This document shows, piece after piece, positions 45,777-54,234 of a DNA stretch of 64,000 nucleotides. Below the pieces are notes generated by a model that made no database searches, was not told where the DNA came from, and saw only the letters and a program-made list of their open reading frames with translations. Position 1 is the first letter of the stretch. Each line of letters opens with the position of its first letter. The position numbers were made by a program, and so were the translations under genes. This DNA comes from Candidatus Dormiibacterota bacterium (GTDB taxonomy: Bacteria; Chloroflexota; Dormibacteria; CF-121): assembly GCA_035544955.1 (NCBI GenBank), contig DASZZN010000008.1, positions 1-64,000 of the forward strand, read 5' to 3'.

Positions 45777-45806
45777 AAAAAAGAGGGCGCCCAGGCGCGC
45801 CCTCGT
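45777..45806 (-). terminator. Intrinsic terminator after the 51-aa membrane protein gene
   Basis: On the minus strand GAGGGCGCGCC and GGCGCCCTC-type arms form a GC-rich stem followed by TTTTTTCGC. It lies 15 bases past the stop codon at 45821. Confidence 0.85.
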
Positions 45807-45820
45807 CGAGTTCCGCGTTC

Positions 45821-45976
45821 CTAGACGGCTCGCCGGCCGACCAGCAAGTTGTAGACGATCCCGATGATCGCGAGGATCAGAAGCAGGTGGATAAGGCCCC
45901 CAGCGACGTGCAGCGAAAGGCCGAGCAGCCACAAGACGAAGAGGACGACGACGACGGTCCAGATCAAGCTAACCAT
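45821..45976 (-). CDS. Lmo0937-family small membrane protein
   Basis: 51 aa, too short for most gene finders. ATG at 45976 with GGGAGG upstream. Two hydrophobic helices, WTVVVVLFVLWLLGLSLHVA and LIHLLLILAIIGIVYNLLVG, with a short basic end GRRAV, the layout of Lmo0937-family proteins found in many soil bacteria. Function unknown, often stress induced. It has its own consensus promoter and terminator, so it is an independent unit. Confidence 0.82.
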   Translation of the reverse strand: MVSLIWTVVVVLFVLWLLGLSLHVAGGLIHLLLILAIIGIVYNLLVGRRAV

Positions 45977-46276
45977 GAAGAACCTCCCGTAAGGGATATC
46001 GTGCTACTTGATAACCGCGATATCATATTAGCGCTAGGCGATCATGGTGTCAACCTGGGTGGTGGTGACCCGGACCCGGGCCTTCCGCCGGCTCTCAACA
46101 GCCGGGCTCGCCGGGGTGACCGCAACAGGGGGTGGGAGGAAATCGAAGTCGGTTCCGAAGGAGAATACGGAGCTTGCGACCGAGCGGCATCGGCTGGCGA
46201 AGATTGCCGATGAACGCGTCTCCGGATCCTCGGTGGTCCCTCATCCTCCCCATCCTAGGAAAGCGCTCAGCCGCCG
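45977..46276. other. Intergenic stretch without a gene
   Basis: Holds the promoter of the 51-aa membrane protein gene (46025-46053). A plus-strand frame at 46044-46280 has no ribosome binding site and an implausible basic/Gly composition. I see nothing else in it. Confidence 0.7.
46025..46053 (-). promoter_or_regulatory. Consensus promoter of the Lmo0937-type gene
   Basis: TTGACA (46053-46048), 17 bases, TAATAT (46030-46025). It is among the best -35/-10 pairs in the window and implies high basal expression for a tiny membrane protein. Confidence 0.85.
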
Positions 46277-47509
46277 CTAATCCAGGTTTTTGACGACATC
46301 CCCGCCGCGGACCACCATCCGCACGTGGGTCGGGTCGGCGAAGATCGCGGGGTCCTCGAGTGGGTCGGCGTCGAGCACGATGAGGTCGGCCCGCTTGCCC
46401 TCTTCGACGGTGCCGACCTCCTTCTCGATGCGCATCAGGGCCGCGTTGGTGCGGGTGGCCGCGATGATCGCGTTCATCGCGCCCATCACACGAGCCTGGC
46501 AGGCGATCTCCTTGCCTTTCTCACCCTGCATCTCGGCCAGCACATCGGATCCAGATCCGATCCGCAGGCCCTTTTCGAAGGCGAGGCCTAAGGAGTCGTA
46601 GGCGCCGGTCAGTCCGTGGCGGATCTTGCGCACCATGTCCGGGGTCCAGCCGTCGCCCGCTTCGCGTGCCGCGAGGAGCTCGTAGGTGATGACCGTCGGC
46701 ACCAGGTAGACATCGTTGGCGGCCAGCATCTGGTCGGCGGTGGCCTCGTCGAGGAAGTTGCCATGCTCGATGGAGCGGACGCCCGCATTCAGGCAGTTCT
46801 GGATCGCCCGCGGCGCGTAGGCATGCGCCAGCACGTAGGTCCCGACGGCACCGGCCACGTCGACGGCGGCTGCCAGCTCCTCGACGGAAAACTGGACATG
46901 GTCCAGCTCATCGGTGGGTGAGGCCGCGCCGCCGCTTGCCATCATCTTGATTTGGTCGGCGCCGCGACGGATGACTTCGCGGGCGGCCCAACGCACGGCA
47001 TCCGCGCCGTCCGCGAGGATCGACTCCGAGGCCAGCCCGGGCGCGACCGGAAAGCTCGCGCGCGAGGTGCGTGGCCGATGGTCGCCGTGTCCGCCGGTCT
47101 GCGAGATGAATGCGCCACTGATGAAGATCCGCGGGCCGCGGATCAATCCAAGGCGGACGGCTTCCTTGAATCCCCAGTCGAGGCCGCCCGCATCGCGGAC
47201 CGTCGTAAAGCCGGCGTCGAGCGTAGCTTCGATCACCTTCGCGATCCGCAACGCCAGGACGGCGGGTGGAAGGGCCACCTCGGCGGCGGCATCGAGGTCG
47301 ATGATCGCCAGGTGCACGTGGGCGTCGAGCAATCCAGGCATCAGCGTGCGCCCCTGGCAATCGATCACCTGGGCGCCGCGCGGCCCGGCAGGCCCGCTTG
47401 AGGCGCCGATCCGCCGGATCCGTCCGTCCTCTACGACGACCCGCGCATCTGGCTGTGGATCGCGGCCGGTGCAGTCGAGGACGGTGGCGTGCTCGAAGAC
47501 AGCGTTCAC
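46277..47509 (-). CDS. Metal-dependent amidohydrolase (imidazolonepropionase/prolidase-like)
   Basis: 410 aa, GTG start. TIM-barrel amidohydrolase: metal pair in LMPGLLDAHVHLAIIDLDAA, carboxylated-lysine region GADQIKMMASGGAASPTDEL, further metal His in YVLAHAYAPRAIQNCLNAGV and RSIEHGNFLDEATADQMLAA, and the catalytic Asp region GLRIGSGSDVLAEMQGEKGK. C-terminal composite sheet: GTVEEGKRADLIVLDADPLE. The subfamily cleaves N-acyl or Xaa-Pro peptides, or acts on hydantoin-like rings; the exact substrate cannot be read. No signal peptide. Confidence 0.85.
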   Translation of the reverse strand: MNAVFEHATVLDCTGRDPQPDARVVVEDGRIRRIGASSGPAGPRGAQVIDCQGRTLMPGLLDAHVHLAIIDLDAAAEVALPPAVLALRIAKVIEATLDAGFTTVRDAGGLDWGFKEAVRLGLIRGPRIFISGAFISQTGGHGDHRPRTSRASFPVAPGLASESILADGADAVRWAAREVIRRGADQIKMMASGGAASPTDELDHVQFSVEELAAAVDVAGAVGTYVLAHAYAPRAIQNCLNAGVRSIEHGNFLDEATADQMLAANDVYLVPTVITYELLAAREAGDGWTPDMVRKIRHGLTGAYDSLGLAFEKGLRIGSGSDVLAEMQGEKGKEIACQARVMGAMNAIIAATRTNAALMRIEKEVGTVEEGKRADLIVLDADPLEDPAIFADPTHVRMVVRGGDVVKNLD

Positions 47510-47525
47510 GGCTTGACTAGTCTAT

Positions 47526-48308
47526 CTACGACCCGACGTACGTCAGAAACAGATCGGTGCCGTAGGCAAGCAGGAAACCGAACAGGAGTCCCCAGGCCAT
47601 GGCGATCGGGGAATTGAAGCGGCGGCCGAGGTGAAACATCTCGCCGATGACGTAAAAAAGCGCGCCCGCGGCGAGTGCCAGGAAGAGCACATAGACGTAG
47701 GTCGAGGTGAACGCATAGCCGATGACGGTGCCAAGGAAGGTGGGGCCGCCGCCGATCAGCCCGGCCGTGAATAAGAAGCGCCAGGACGGCATCGCCTCGT
47801 CGGCCGCCAGGGGCGCCGCGATGCCGAAACCCTCGGTCACATTGTGGAGCGCGAAACCGATCACCAGCACCACCGCGAAGGCGACCGCGCCGGTGGCGGC
47901 AGACTGGCCGATGGCGAGTCCCTCCGAGAGGTTGTGCAGTCCCAGCCCGGTGGCGATCATCATCGCCAGCATCTTGGGAGGCGGCGGCGCGGCGTCCTTC
48001 GTCCGGCCGAAGAGGCGGGCGTTGACATAGATCAGGCTGAGCAGCCCGACGGCGAGGCCGGCCCCGAAGATCAGCACCAGCGCGAAAAAGCGACGATCAC
48101 CCTGGTGCAGGCCCGAGAGCGCCGTCTGGACCGGTTCCGAGGCGTGCGTGAGGATATCCCAGAGCAGGAACAGCAAGACGCCGGTTGCCACGGCATTCAA
48201 CAGCCCGCGAACGGTGCGCGAGACGCCGCGGATCCGGCCGACCGGGAGACCGATGAAGATGGTGGCGCCGGCGATGGCGCCGAGCAGGGCAGCGGTGCCG
48301 TGACTCAC
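47526..48308 (-). CDS. ZIP-family divalent metal transporter
   Basis: 260 aa, GTG start. About eight membrane helices. Metal-binding helices IV and V carry the ZIP signatures GLGLHNLSEGLAIGQSAATG and GFALHNVTEGFGIAAPLAAD. A cytoplasmic loop (FGRTKDAAPPPPKML) separates helices III and IV. Imports zinc, iron or manganese. It is divergent from the DtxR-type regulator gene across 19 bases, so the pair is co-regulated by metal. Confidence 0.9.
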   Translation of the reverse strand: MSHGTAALLGAIAGATIFIGLPVGRIRGVSRTVRGLLNAVATGVLLFLLWDILTHASEPVQTALSGLHQGDRRFFALVLIFGAGLAVGLLSLIYVNARLFGRTKDAAPPPPKMLAMMIATGLGLHNLSEGLAIGQSAATGAVAFAVVLVIGFALHNVTEGFGIAAPLAADEAMPSWRFLFTAGLIGGGPTFLGTVIGYAFTSTYVYVLFLALAAGALFYVIGEMFHLGRRFNSPIAMAWGLLFGFLLAYGTDLFLTYVGS

Positions 48309-48327
48309 GGTTATATATTGTTAGTAG

Positions 48328-49062
48328 GTGCGAAGCTCACAATTAGATAACGCTAACACACGCTTCCGCCCACCCTCGGAGGTCATCGCTCACTACCTGG
48401 AGGCGATTTATTACATCCGGGCGGAAGGCGAGGTCGTGCGCAGTGCCCGCCTGGCGGACTGGCTCTCCGTCAGCCGGCCGACGGTGACGGTGGCGCTTCG
48501 GCGTATGACCCGCGACGGAATGGTCCGGTTGAACGCGCACAAGGAAATCCAGCTGACGGCGCGCGGCGATGCTGCCGCGGCGGCCATCGTCCGGCGGCAC
48601 CGCATCGTCGAGCGCTGGATGACCGACATCCTGGGGCTCGACTGGGTCGCCGCCGACGCCGAGGCCGAGCGGCTGGAGCACGCGGTGTCGGAGGTGGTGG
48701 AGGAGAGGCTTTACCGCAAGATGGGGAGACCCAAAACCTGCCCGCATGGCAACCCGATCCCGGGCCACTCGACGATGCGGGCGAACGAGCTCCGCTTGTC
48801 AGCCCTTGGGGCCGGAGAGACCGGGACCATTACGAGGATCTCGGAGGTGGCGCAGCGCGAGGCACCCCCGCTGCTGCAGTACCTTCACGAGCGAGGCCTT
48901 CACCCCGGAACGCGAATCACGGTCGAGGAGGTCGACACGGTCGGGCGGACGATACGACTTCGGGCGGCTCGGATGCTGACGCTCAGCACCGAGACCGCCT
49001 CAAAGCTTTCGGTTGTGCGCTCGCCTACGCGGAGACCGGAACGGGCGTCCGCTCCTCGCTGA
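48328..49062 (+). CDS. DtxR/MntR-type metal-dependent regulator
   Basis: 244 aa. GTG at 48328; a TATATT element (48314-48319) ends 8 bases upstream and no Shine-Dalgarno is present, so the mRNA looks leaderless. Winged helix: VIAHYLEAIYYIRAEGEVVR, SARLADWLSVSRPTVTVALR. Dimerisation and metal domain with HRIVERWMTDILGLDW, AERLEHAVSEVVEERLY, CPHGNPIPGHST. C-terminal SH3-like/FeoA domain from about 150 (GETGTITRISEVAQREAPPL). It probably represses the divergent ZIP gene at high metal. Confidence 0.9.
   Translation: MRSSQLDNANTRFRPPSEVIAHYLEAIYYIRAEGEVVRSARLADWLSVSRPTVTVALRRMTRDGMVRLNAHKEIQLTARGDAAAAAIVRRHRIVERWMTDILGLDWVAADAEAERLEHAVSEVVEERLYRKMGRPKTCPHGNPIPGHSTMRANELRLSALGAGETGTITRISEVAQREAPPLLQYLHERGLHPGTRITVEEVDTVGRTIRLRAARMLTLSTETASKLSVVRSPTRRPERASAPR
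48343..48356. promoter_or_regulatory. TTAG-N6-CTAA dyad near the ZIP/DtxR divergent start region
   Basis: TTAGATAACGCTAA is a half-match to the DtxR-type TTAGGTTAGCCTAACCTAA consensus. It lies just inside the 5' end of the regulator gene, so binding could block both transcripts. Confidence 0.4.
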
Positions 49063-49168
49063 CGACGGCTGCGACTTTAACTTTCGTCGTCGCCGAGTGC
49101 GGCAGGACGAGCCAGCCGGCGAAGACGATGGCGCTGCAGATCACGGCCAGAACGGTTGTCGCATCCAT
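49025..49168 (-). CDS. 47-aa single-pass membrane protein beside the ammonium channel
   Basis: MDATTVLAVICSAIVFAGWL then VLPHSATTKVKVAAVVSEER and a short end TPVPVSA. ATG at 49168 with GGAGGAAAA upstream; it follows the amt stop by 20 bases on the same strand. One membrane segment, a basic-to-neutral tail. No named family known to me; co-transcription with amt suggests a channel-associated microprotein. Its 3' end overlaps the convergent regulator gene by 38 bases. Confidence 0.6.
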   Translation of the reverse strand: MDATTVLAVICSAIVFAGWLVLPHSATTKVKVAAVVSEERTPVPVSA

Positions 49169-49188
49169 GAGTTTTCCTCCTCCCTTAC

Positions 49189-50415
49189 TTAAAGGGCGTA
49201 CGCGGGTTCGCCGTGTTGCGAGATGTCGAGGCCAAGGAGTTCTTCGTCTTCTTGCACGCGGAGCGGAACGAAGATGTTGACGACTTTGAGGATCACGAAG
49301 GTGCCGCCGGCCGCCCAGGCCCAGGAGGCGCCGATCGCGGCAAGTTGATACAGGACCTGCTTCGGGTTGCCGTAAAAGAGGCCGTTGGCGGCGGTTGAGT
49401 TGATCGCGACGGTAGCGAACAGCCCGGTCGCGAGCGCGCCCCAGGTGCCACCGATGCCGTGGACCGCCCAGACGTCGAGGGCGTCGTCGACGTGGATCCG
49501 CTCGCGCAGCTGAATCGCCATGTAGCAGAACACCCCGGCGCCGAATCCGATCACGATTGCCCCCATCACGTTGACGTACCCGGAGGCCGGAGTGATCGCC
49601 ACCAGGCCGGCGACGGCCCCGGCGGCGGCGCCGAGCACGCTCGGCTGGCGCTTGTGGTACCAGCTGACCGTCATCCACGTGAGGGCGGCCATCGCGGTCG
49701 CGGTGTTGGTGACGACGAAGGCGCTGGTCGCCAGGCTGCCGGCCGCGACGGCGCTCCCGGCGTTGAAGCCGAACCAGCCGAACCAGAGGAGGCAGGCACC
49801 GAGGACCGTCATGGTGGCGTCGTGTGGCTCGACTTTCTCCTTACCAAAGCCGAGCCGCCTCCCTAGTACCAGCGCGGCTACGAGAGCCGAGACGCCGGAA
49901 CTGATATGGACGACGGTCCCGCCGGCGAAGTCGAGCGCGCCGAGGTTATGGAGCCAGCCGCCGGCGCCCCAGACCCAGTGCGCGATCGGGTCATAGACGA
50001 AGGTCGCCCACAGGAGGGAGAAGATGACGAAGGCCTTGAAGCGCTGGCGTTCGGCGAACGCCCCGCTGATGAGCGCGGGCGTGATGACGGCGAACATCAT
50101 TTGAAAAACCATATAAGCCTGATGTGGGATGGTGGGCGCGTAATCCGCGTTCGGCGTGAAGCCCACGTTGTTCAAGCCGACCCATTCGAGGCCGCCGATG
50201 AGATGGAACTTGTCCGGTCCGAACGCGAGACTGTAGCCCCAGAGAACCCACTGGACACTGATGAGGCAGAGGATGAAAAAACTGTGCATGATTGTTGACA
50301 GGACGTTCTTGCGGCGGACGAGCCCCCCGTAAAAGAAACCGAGTGCCGGCGTCATCAACATCACGAGCGCAGCCGAAGCAAGGACCCAGGCGGTATCGCC
50401 ACTATCGATTTTCAT
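49189..50415 (-). CDS. amt: Ammonium transporter (Amt/Rh family)
   Basis: 408 aa from the ATG at 50415 (MKIDSGDTAWVLASAALVML); the upstream frame lacks hydrophobic continuity. Eleven helices typical of Amt. Motifs: ALGFFYGGLVRRKNVLSTIM (Amt signature), FAERQRFKAFVIFSLLWATF, the conserved WVWGAGGWLHNLGALDFAGG and TVVHISSGVSALVAALVLG with the first pore His, GFNAGSAVAAG, and ALDVWAVHGIGGTWGALATG with the second pore His. Imports ammonium. The PII gene glnK often found next to amt is absent; a 47-aa membrane protein occupies that place. Confidence 0.93.
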   Translation of the reverse strand: MKIDSGDTAWVLASAALVMLMTPALGFFYGGLVRRKNVLSTIMHSFFILCLISVQWVLWGYSLAFGPDKFHLIGGLEWVGLNNVGFTPNADYAPTIPHQAYMVFQMMFAVITPALISGAFAERQRFKAFVIFSLLWATFVYDPIAHWVWGAGGWLHNLGALDFAGGTVVHISSGVSALVAALVLGRRLGFGKEKVEPHDATMTVLGACLLWFGWFGFNAGSAVAAGSLATSAFVVTNTATAMAALTWMTVSWYHKRQPSVLGAAAGAVAGLVAITPASGYVNVMGAIVIGFGAGVFCYMAIQLRERIHVDDALDVWAVHGIGGTWGALATGLFATVAINSTAANGLFYGNPKQVLYQLAAIGASWAWAAGGTFVILKVVNIFVPLRVQEDEELLGLDISQHGEPAYAL

Positions 50416-50718
50416 GCCGGGATTGTCCGACGATTGGACCCACTGAGGTAATGGACCGAGGCCACGGAAATCGCCGCCGGACCTCGTGCACCCAGCACAA
50501 AACAAGATGTTCCCTCCCCCTCTGGGAGGGTGGGGAGTTCGCGGTGCGTCGCCAGGGCGAACGAGGACCTAAGGAGAGGTCCTCGCTGGAAGGAAGGCCG
50601 TCCCGAACACGCTGATCTGCGGGATGCCTGGATATGCCCTCTCATTCTCAGGGTCGTCGCCCGTGAGCGCCATGGGCGTGACGCGACAAATGCCTCGAAT
50701 CGTCTTGTGCGGCGTGGC
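50416..50718. other. Intergenic region with a perfect 9-bp inverted repeat
   Basis: Between the amt start and the end of the MBL-fold gene. At 50562-50585 CGAGGACCT and AGGTCCTCG pair perfectly around an AAGGAG loop. The loop is a complete Shine-Dalgarno sequence. No U-tract follows and no gene starts right after it, so its role is unclear. No tRNA or other gene seen. Confidence 0.5.
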
Positions 50719-51393
50719 TCAGACGGGCGTCGGACGGCGCCAGGTGCGGTTGTCGTGGCAGAAGTGGATGGAGGTGGGCTTCAACCGCCGCAGCTTGTCC
50801 AGCGACTGATGGAAGGTCGGGACGTCTTCCATCATGCCCTCCTGCGGCGCCTCGCCCTCGAACATCCTGACCGTCCAGCAGGCATCGCCCGTCAGCAGGG
50901 CGGGGCCCGCGGTGGTATCGACCTCGATGCTCTGGTGGCCGGGTGTATGGCCGGGGGTGGTGAGCACCCGGACGCCGGGCATGATCTCGCGCTCCCCGTC
51001 CAGGAGTTCGTAGCGCGCGCCGGCGAAGTCAAGCCACTCCGCGGGCGTGTCCGGATAACGGTGTCGCCGCTCGTACTCCAGTCGCTGCACGTAGAAGGGC
51101 GCCTGCGGAAACACGGCGTTCTGCCCGCAGTGGTCGAAGTGGAGGTGCGAGTTGATGACCCAGCGAATGTCGGAGGGATCCACGTCATGGGCGCGCAGCG
51201 CGTCCGCCACGGAGGCGTTGACCGGGCGGTAGTCCTTGATCAATTCCAACGGCGTGCCGTAACCGGTATCGACCAGTCCCGCGCCGCTGGGGTGCTTGAT
51301 CAAGAAGCCGTGCACCGGGATCTGGAGCGGGTACTCCGCCAGCCAGATGTGGCCGAGATTCAGTCGGACGATCGCATCCGGCGGGAGCGGCAC
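50719..51393 (-). CDS. Metallo-beta-lactamase-fold hydrolase (N-acyl homoserine lactonase-like)
   Basis: 224 aa. Metal-binding HLHFDHCGQN (HxHxDH), GHTPGHQSIEV with the next His, an Asp in LLTGDACWTV, and a C-terminal His in SIHFCHDNRTW. The HLHFDHCG motif and length resemble quorum-quenching lactonases of the AiiA type, but related glyoxalases and arylsulfatases share it. No signal peptide. Substrate not determinable. Confidence 0.82.
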   Translation of the reverse strand: MPLPPDAIVRLNLGHIWLAEYPLQIPVHGFLIKHPSGAGLVDTGYGTPLELIKDYRPVNASVADALRAHDVDPSDIRWVINSHLHFDHCGQNAVFPQAPFYVQRLEYERRHRYPDTPAEWLDFAGARYELLDGEREIMPGVRVLTTPGHTPGHQSIEVDTTAGPALLTGDACWTVRMFEGEAPQEGMMEDVPTFHQSLDKLRRLKPTSIHFCHDNRTWRRPTPV

Positions 51394-51413
51394 CCCGCGA
51401 TGCTACACGCGGC

Positions 51414-52661
51414 CTATGCCTTGAGCAGCGGCAGGATTTCGTAGGTGCCGCCGAGCAGGTCGGAGGCGGGCGCTTTGAGATATCCCTGCAGGACGGAGGC
51501 GTACACCGAGCGGAAGTCCGTGGTGAATTTCAGGTTGCCGTTGTCCAGGGCGCTGAGGCTCGGCTGCTGACCGTAGAGTCCACCTTTGACCGGCGCGCCC
51601 AGCAAGAACATCGGCGCCGCCGTCCCGTGGTCGGTGCCGGCGCTGCCGTTCTCCTTGACGCGACGGCCGAACTCCGACCAGGTCATGACGAGCACCTTGT
51701 CGCCGTAACCATGACCCGCGAGGTCCTGCATGAAGGCGGTGAGCGCCTGGTCGAGGTCGAGCAGCAGCTTGTCATGGACAGGCTTCTCGTTCGAATGGTT
51801 GTCGAACCCACCCAGGGTGACGTGTGCCACACGCACGCCCAGTCCGGACACGATCGTCTCCGCCACCAGCTTGAGCGAGCTCGCGATTGCGCTCTTGGCC
51901 GGATACGCGGCCTTCGCCACGTAGCTCGCATCGGTCGCCTGGAGCGCGTGCGAGGCTTGCAGCGCCTCGTTCAAGGTCGCGTCGAACAGTGCCCCGAAGG
52001 GCGCCGGGCCGGCGCCTTTGAACGCGCCGTAAAACTTCATCAGCGGGTTTTCGACGTCGACCTGGGTGCCGTGCTCGTTGACCGGCTGCAGGCGGAACGT
52101 CTTCAAGGATTGCAACGCGGTCACGGGCGCCTTCGAGCGCAGCTCCGGTGGGACCAGCGAGCCCGCACTCACGCCTTCAAGCGCGTGGTTGGGAGACTCA
52201 CCCACCTGGTCGAGGTAGTTGAGGTAGCGGCCCAGCCAGCCGTCGCCAATGCCGCTGTTCACGTTGGCGGTCTCCCAGATCGACATCGAGGCGAAGTGGG
52301 AGAGGTTGGGGCTTGGATAACCGACGCCCTGCACGATGGCGAGCTGTCCGGCATCAAAGCTTGCCTTCAGCCCCTTGAGGTTCGCGTGCAGGCCAAGCTG
52401 GCTATTCAATGGCAACACGCCCTGGTCCTGGCGAAGCGTCGGCCGGGCGTCGTGGTAGGCGCCGTCGGTGAAGGGGATCACGGTGTTCAGCCCGTCGTTG
52501 CCCCCGGCAAGCTGCACCAGCACCAGAATCCGGTCGCTGGGTACGGCGTTGGGGGAGTCCGCGGCGGCCGCCGCCACGCCGTTGGCGAACACCGACGGCA
52601 CGGCCGACCCCGCGAAGACCGGGATCAGGCCCTGCTTCATGAAGTCGCGGCGGCTAAACAT
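51414..52661 (-). CDS. DUF1501 protein, Tat-exported
   Basis: 415 aa. Twin-arginine signal SRRDFMKQGLIPVFAG at the N-terminus. The sulfatase-like DUF1501 domain has ILVLVQLAGGNDGLNTVIPF, SHFASMSIWETAN, GVRVAHVTLGGFDNHSNEKP, MTWSEFGRRVKENGSAGTDH and GTAAPMFLLGAPVKGGLYG. These are the canonical GGNDGLN, W-x-T, DxH and SEFGRR-N-xGTDHG signatures. The family always accompanies DUF1800; the pair is transcribed DUF1800 first, 15 bases apart. Function unknown; the fold suggests a periplasmic alkaline-phosphatase-like enzyme. Confidence 0.93.
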   Translation of the reverse strand: MFSRRDFMKQGLIPVFAGSAVPSVFANGVAAAAADSPNAVPSDRILVLVQLAGGNDGLNTVIPFTDGAYHDARPTLRQDQGVLPLNSQLGLHANLKGLKASFDAGQLAIVQGVGYPSPNLSHFASMSIWETANVNSGIGDGWLGRYLNYLDQVGESPNHALEGVSAGSLVPPELRSKAPVTALQSLKTFRLQPVNEHGTQVDVENPLMKFYGAFKGAGPAPFGALFDATLNEALQASHALQATDASYVAKAAYPAKSAIASSLKLVAETIVSGLGVRVAHVTLGGFDNHSNEKPVHDKLLLDLDQALTAFMQDLAGHGYGDKVLVMTWSEFGRRVKENGSAGTDHGTAAPMFLLGAPVKGGLYGQQPSLSALDNGNLKFTTDFRSVYASVLQGYLKAPASDLLGGTYEILPLLKA

Positions 52662-52676
52662 GGTGGTTCATCTCCA

Positions 52677-54143
52677 TCAATTCAGTTGGAATTCCGGCGT
52701 CGCCAGCACCATGAAGAGCAGGCCAGCCCGGGTTGTGGGATGCGCCGCGGCGAACGCCTGCAGCCCATCCTTCGTTGTGGGGCTGAGGTTGCCGTCCACC
52801 AGGGTGCTCGTCAGTTGGTCGAGGGTCGAGTTGGTCAGCGATGACGCCATCCGCTGCGTGGCGGCGTTGACGAAGTTAACCCGGGTCAGCAGCGTCGAGC
52901 TATTGATCCAGGAGGTCCCGGCGGGCCAGCCCGCCACATTGGGCGGGTAAAAGAGCATCTGGCCCATGGAGGCTGTCGCCGCCACGGCGGCGCCGTAGGT
53001 CTTGGCGTCGCTACCGGTCGTCCTCAGGGTCTGGGCTGCCAGCTCAGCCGGGCTCTTGATCAGGGCGCGGTACGCCTTCGGTGAGTAGAAGGCGTCCATG
53101 GAGAAGATTTCCCGGACGACGGCCCCCACGTTGTAGTGCGATTGCTGGAAGGTGTCGGCAAGGTGACGCACGATCTCCGGCTCGGGATTGGAGTAGGCGA
53201 AAAAGCTGAACAGGCGGGTGGAGAGGCGCTCGGCCGTCGCGCGGAGCGGCACCAGCATCTCGACGATGTCGTCGCCCGTGAAGTTGCCGGTTTTCCCCAT
53301 GAAGGTCTTCTGTCCGCTGTCGAAGTATTTCGGGTTGAAGGCGGACACCGTCGTGTAGCGCTGTTGCTTGGAGCCTTTGAGGGTCCAGCCGGTGAACGAA
53401 CGCGCCGACTCGCGCACGTCGTCCTCGGTGTAGTGCCCGATGCCGGTGGTAAAGAGTTCCATCAGCTCCCGGGCGTAGTTCTCGTTGGGCTTGCCTTTGC
53501 GGTTGTTCTCCGTGTCGAGGTAGACCATCATCGCGGGGTCTTTGGACACCGCCTTCAGCAAGTCGTCGAAGTTGGCGAGCGCCATCTTCCGAAAGAGCTC
53601 GTTCTGCGTATAGAGCTGCGTGGTACCGGCTTTGTCCAGCCCGCTGGTCAGTAGGCTGTGCCAGAAGAGGGTCATCTTTTCCTCGAGGGGTCGCGTCGTC
53701 TGCACCATCCGCTGCAGCCACCATGCCTGCAGCGCACCCGCATTTGGGCCCTTTTCCGTGCTGAAGTCGAGCGTCGGGAGCTGCGCCTCTAGCGCGGCAT
53801 TGGACGTCTGTTGGTAGTTCAGCACCGACTGCGTCATCATCGTGCTGGTCATGGCCGCGTAGTGATCGAGCTCCGCGCTGGTCGCTCCGAAACCGGCCCG
53901 GCGAAGCAGATGAGCCGCCCGAACGCGCGGGGTGCTGAGCGCACCCTGGTAGCTATGGGTGTAATCCCGCACCCTGTCGAGGATCTGTGACAGGTCATTG
54001 CCTTTCCAGAGCGCGGCGAGCGCAGCCGCGGTCGCGCCGGCGGCTCCGGTCGCGAGCACGGCTCGCCTCGATACCGGCCGCTGCCAGATCGGCTTTGACG
54101 TCGTCACGGGCGTCGGCGCGATCGGAGCGTCGTCCATGGTCAT
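52677..54143 (-). CDS. DUF1800 protein, Tat-exported
   Basis: 488 aa from the ATG at 54143. Tat-type signal: PVSRRAVLATGAAGATAAAL. DUF1800 signatures: AHLLRRAGFGATSAELD, KMTLFWHSLLTSGLDKAG (FWHxH-like), LYTQNELFRKMALANFDDLL, NENYARELMELFTTGIGHYT, DDVRESARSFTGWTLKGSKQ, and YPPNVAGWPAGTSWINSSTL. It is the standard partner of the DUF1501 gene that follows. Function unknown; possibly an electron-transfer or matrix protein outside the cell. Confidence 0.92.
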   Translation of the reverse strand: MTMDDAPIAPTPVTTSKPIWQRPVSRRAVLATGAAGATAAALAALWKGNDLSQILDRVRDYTHSYQGALSTPRVRAAHLLRRAGFGATSAELDHYAAMTSTMMTQSVLNYQQTSNAALEAQLPTLDFSTEKGPNAGALQAWWLQRMVQTTRPLEEKMTLFWHSLLTSGLDKAGTTQLYTQNELFRKMALANFDDLLKAVSKDPAMMVYLDTENNRKGKPNENYARELMELFTTGIGHYTEDDVRESARSFTGWTLKGSKQQRYTTVSAFNPKYFDSGQKTFMGKTGNFTGDDIVEMLVPLRATAERLSTRLFSFFAYSNPEPEIVRHLADTFQQSHYNVGAVVREIFSMDAFYSPKAYRALIKSPAELAAQTLRTTGSDAKTYGAAVAATASMGQMLFYPPNVAGWPAGTSWINSSTLLTRVNFVNAATQRMASSLTNSTLDQLTSTLVDGNLSPTTKDGLQAFAAAHPTTRAGLLFMVLATPEFQLN

Positions 54144-54234
54144 TTGTAGCCTATGGCTCGAGCGTGAACTCGGCCTGAGAGGCCCCTTAGAAGGTTCAAC
54201 GGCGGTTCGCCACCCGCTCCGGCGGGCGATCGTT

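Noticed and set aside
44750-46213. 487-codon plus-strand open frame
   Set aside because: Antisense to the LiaF-like, PspC and Lmo0937-type genes; composition is Gln/Asp/Arg shadow sequence with no domain.
51627-52844. 405-codon plus-strand frame
   Set aside because: Antisense shadow of DUF1501 and the end of DUF1800.
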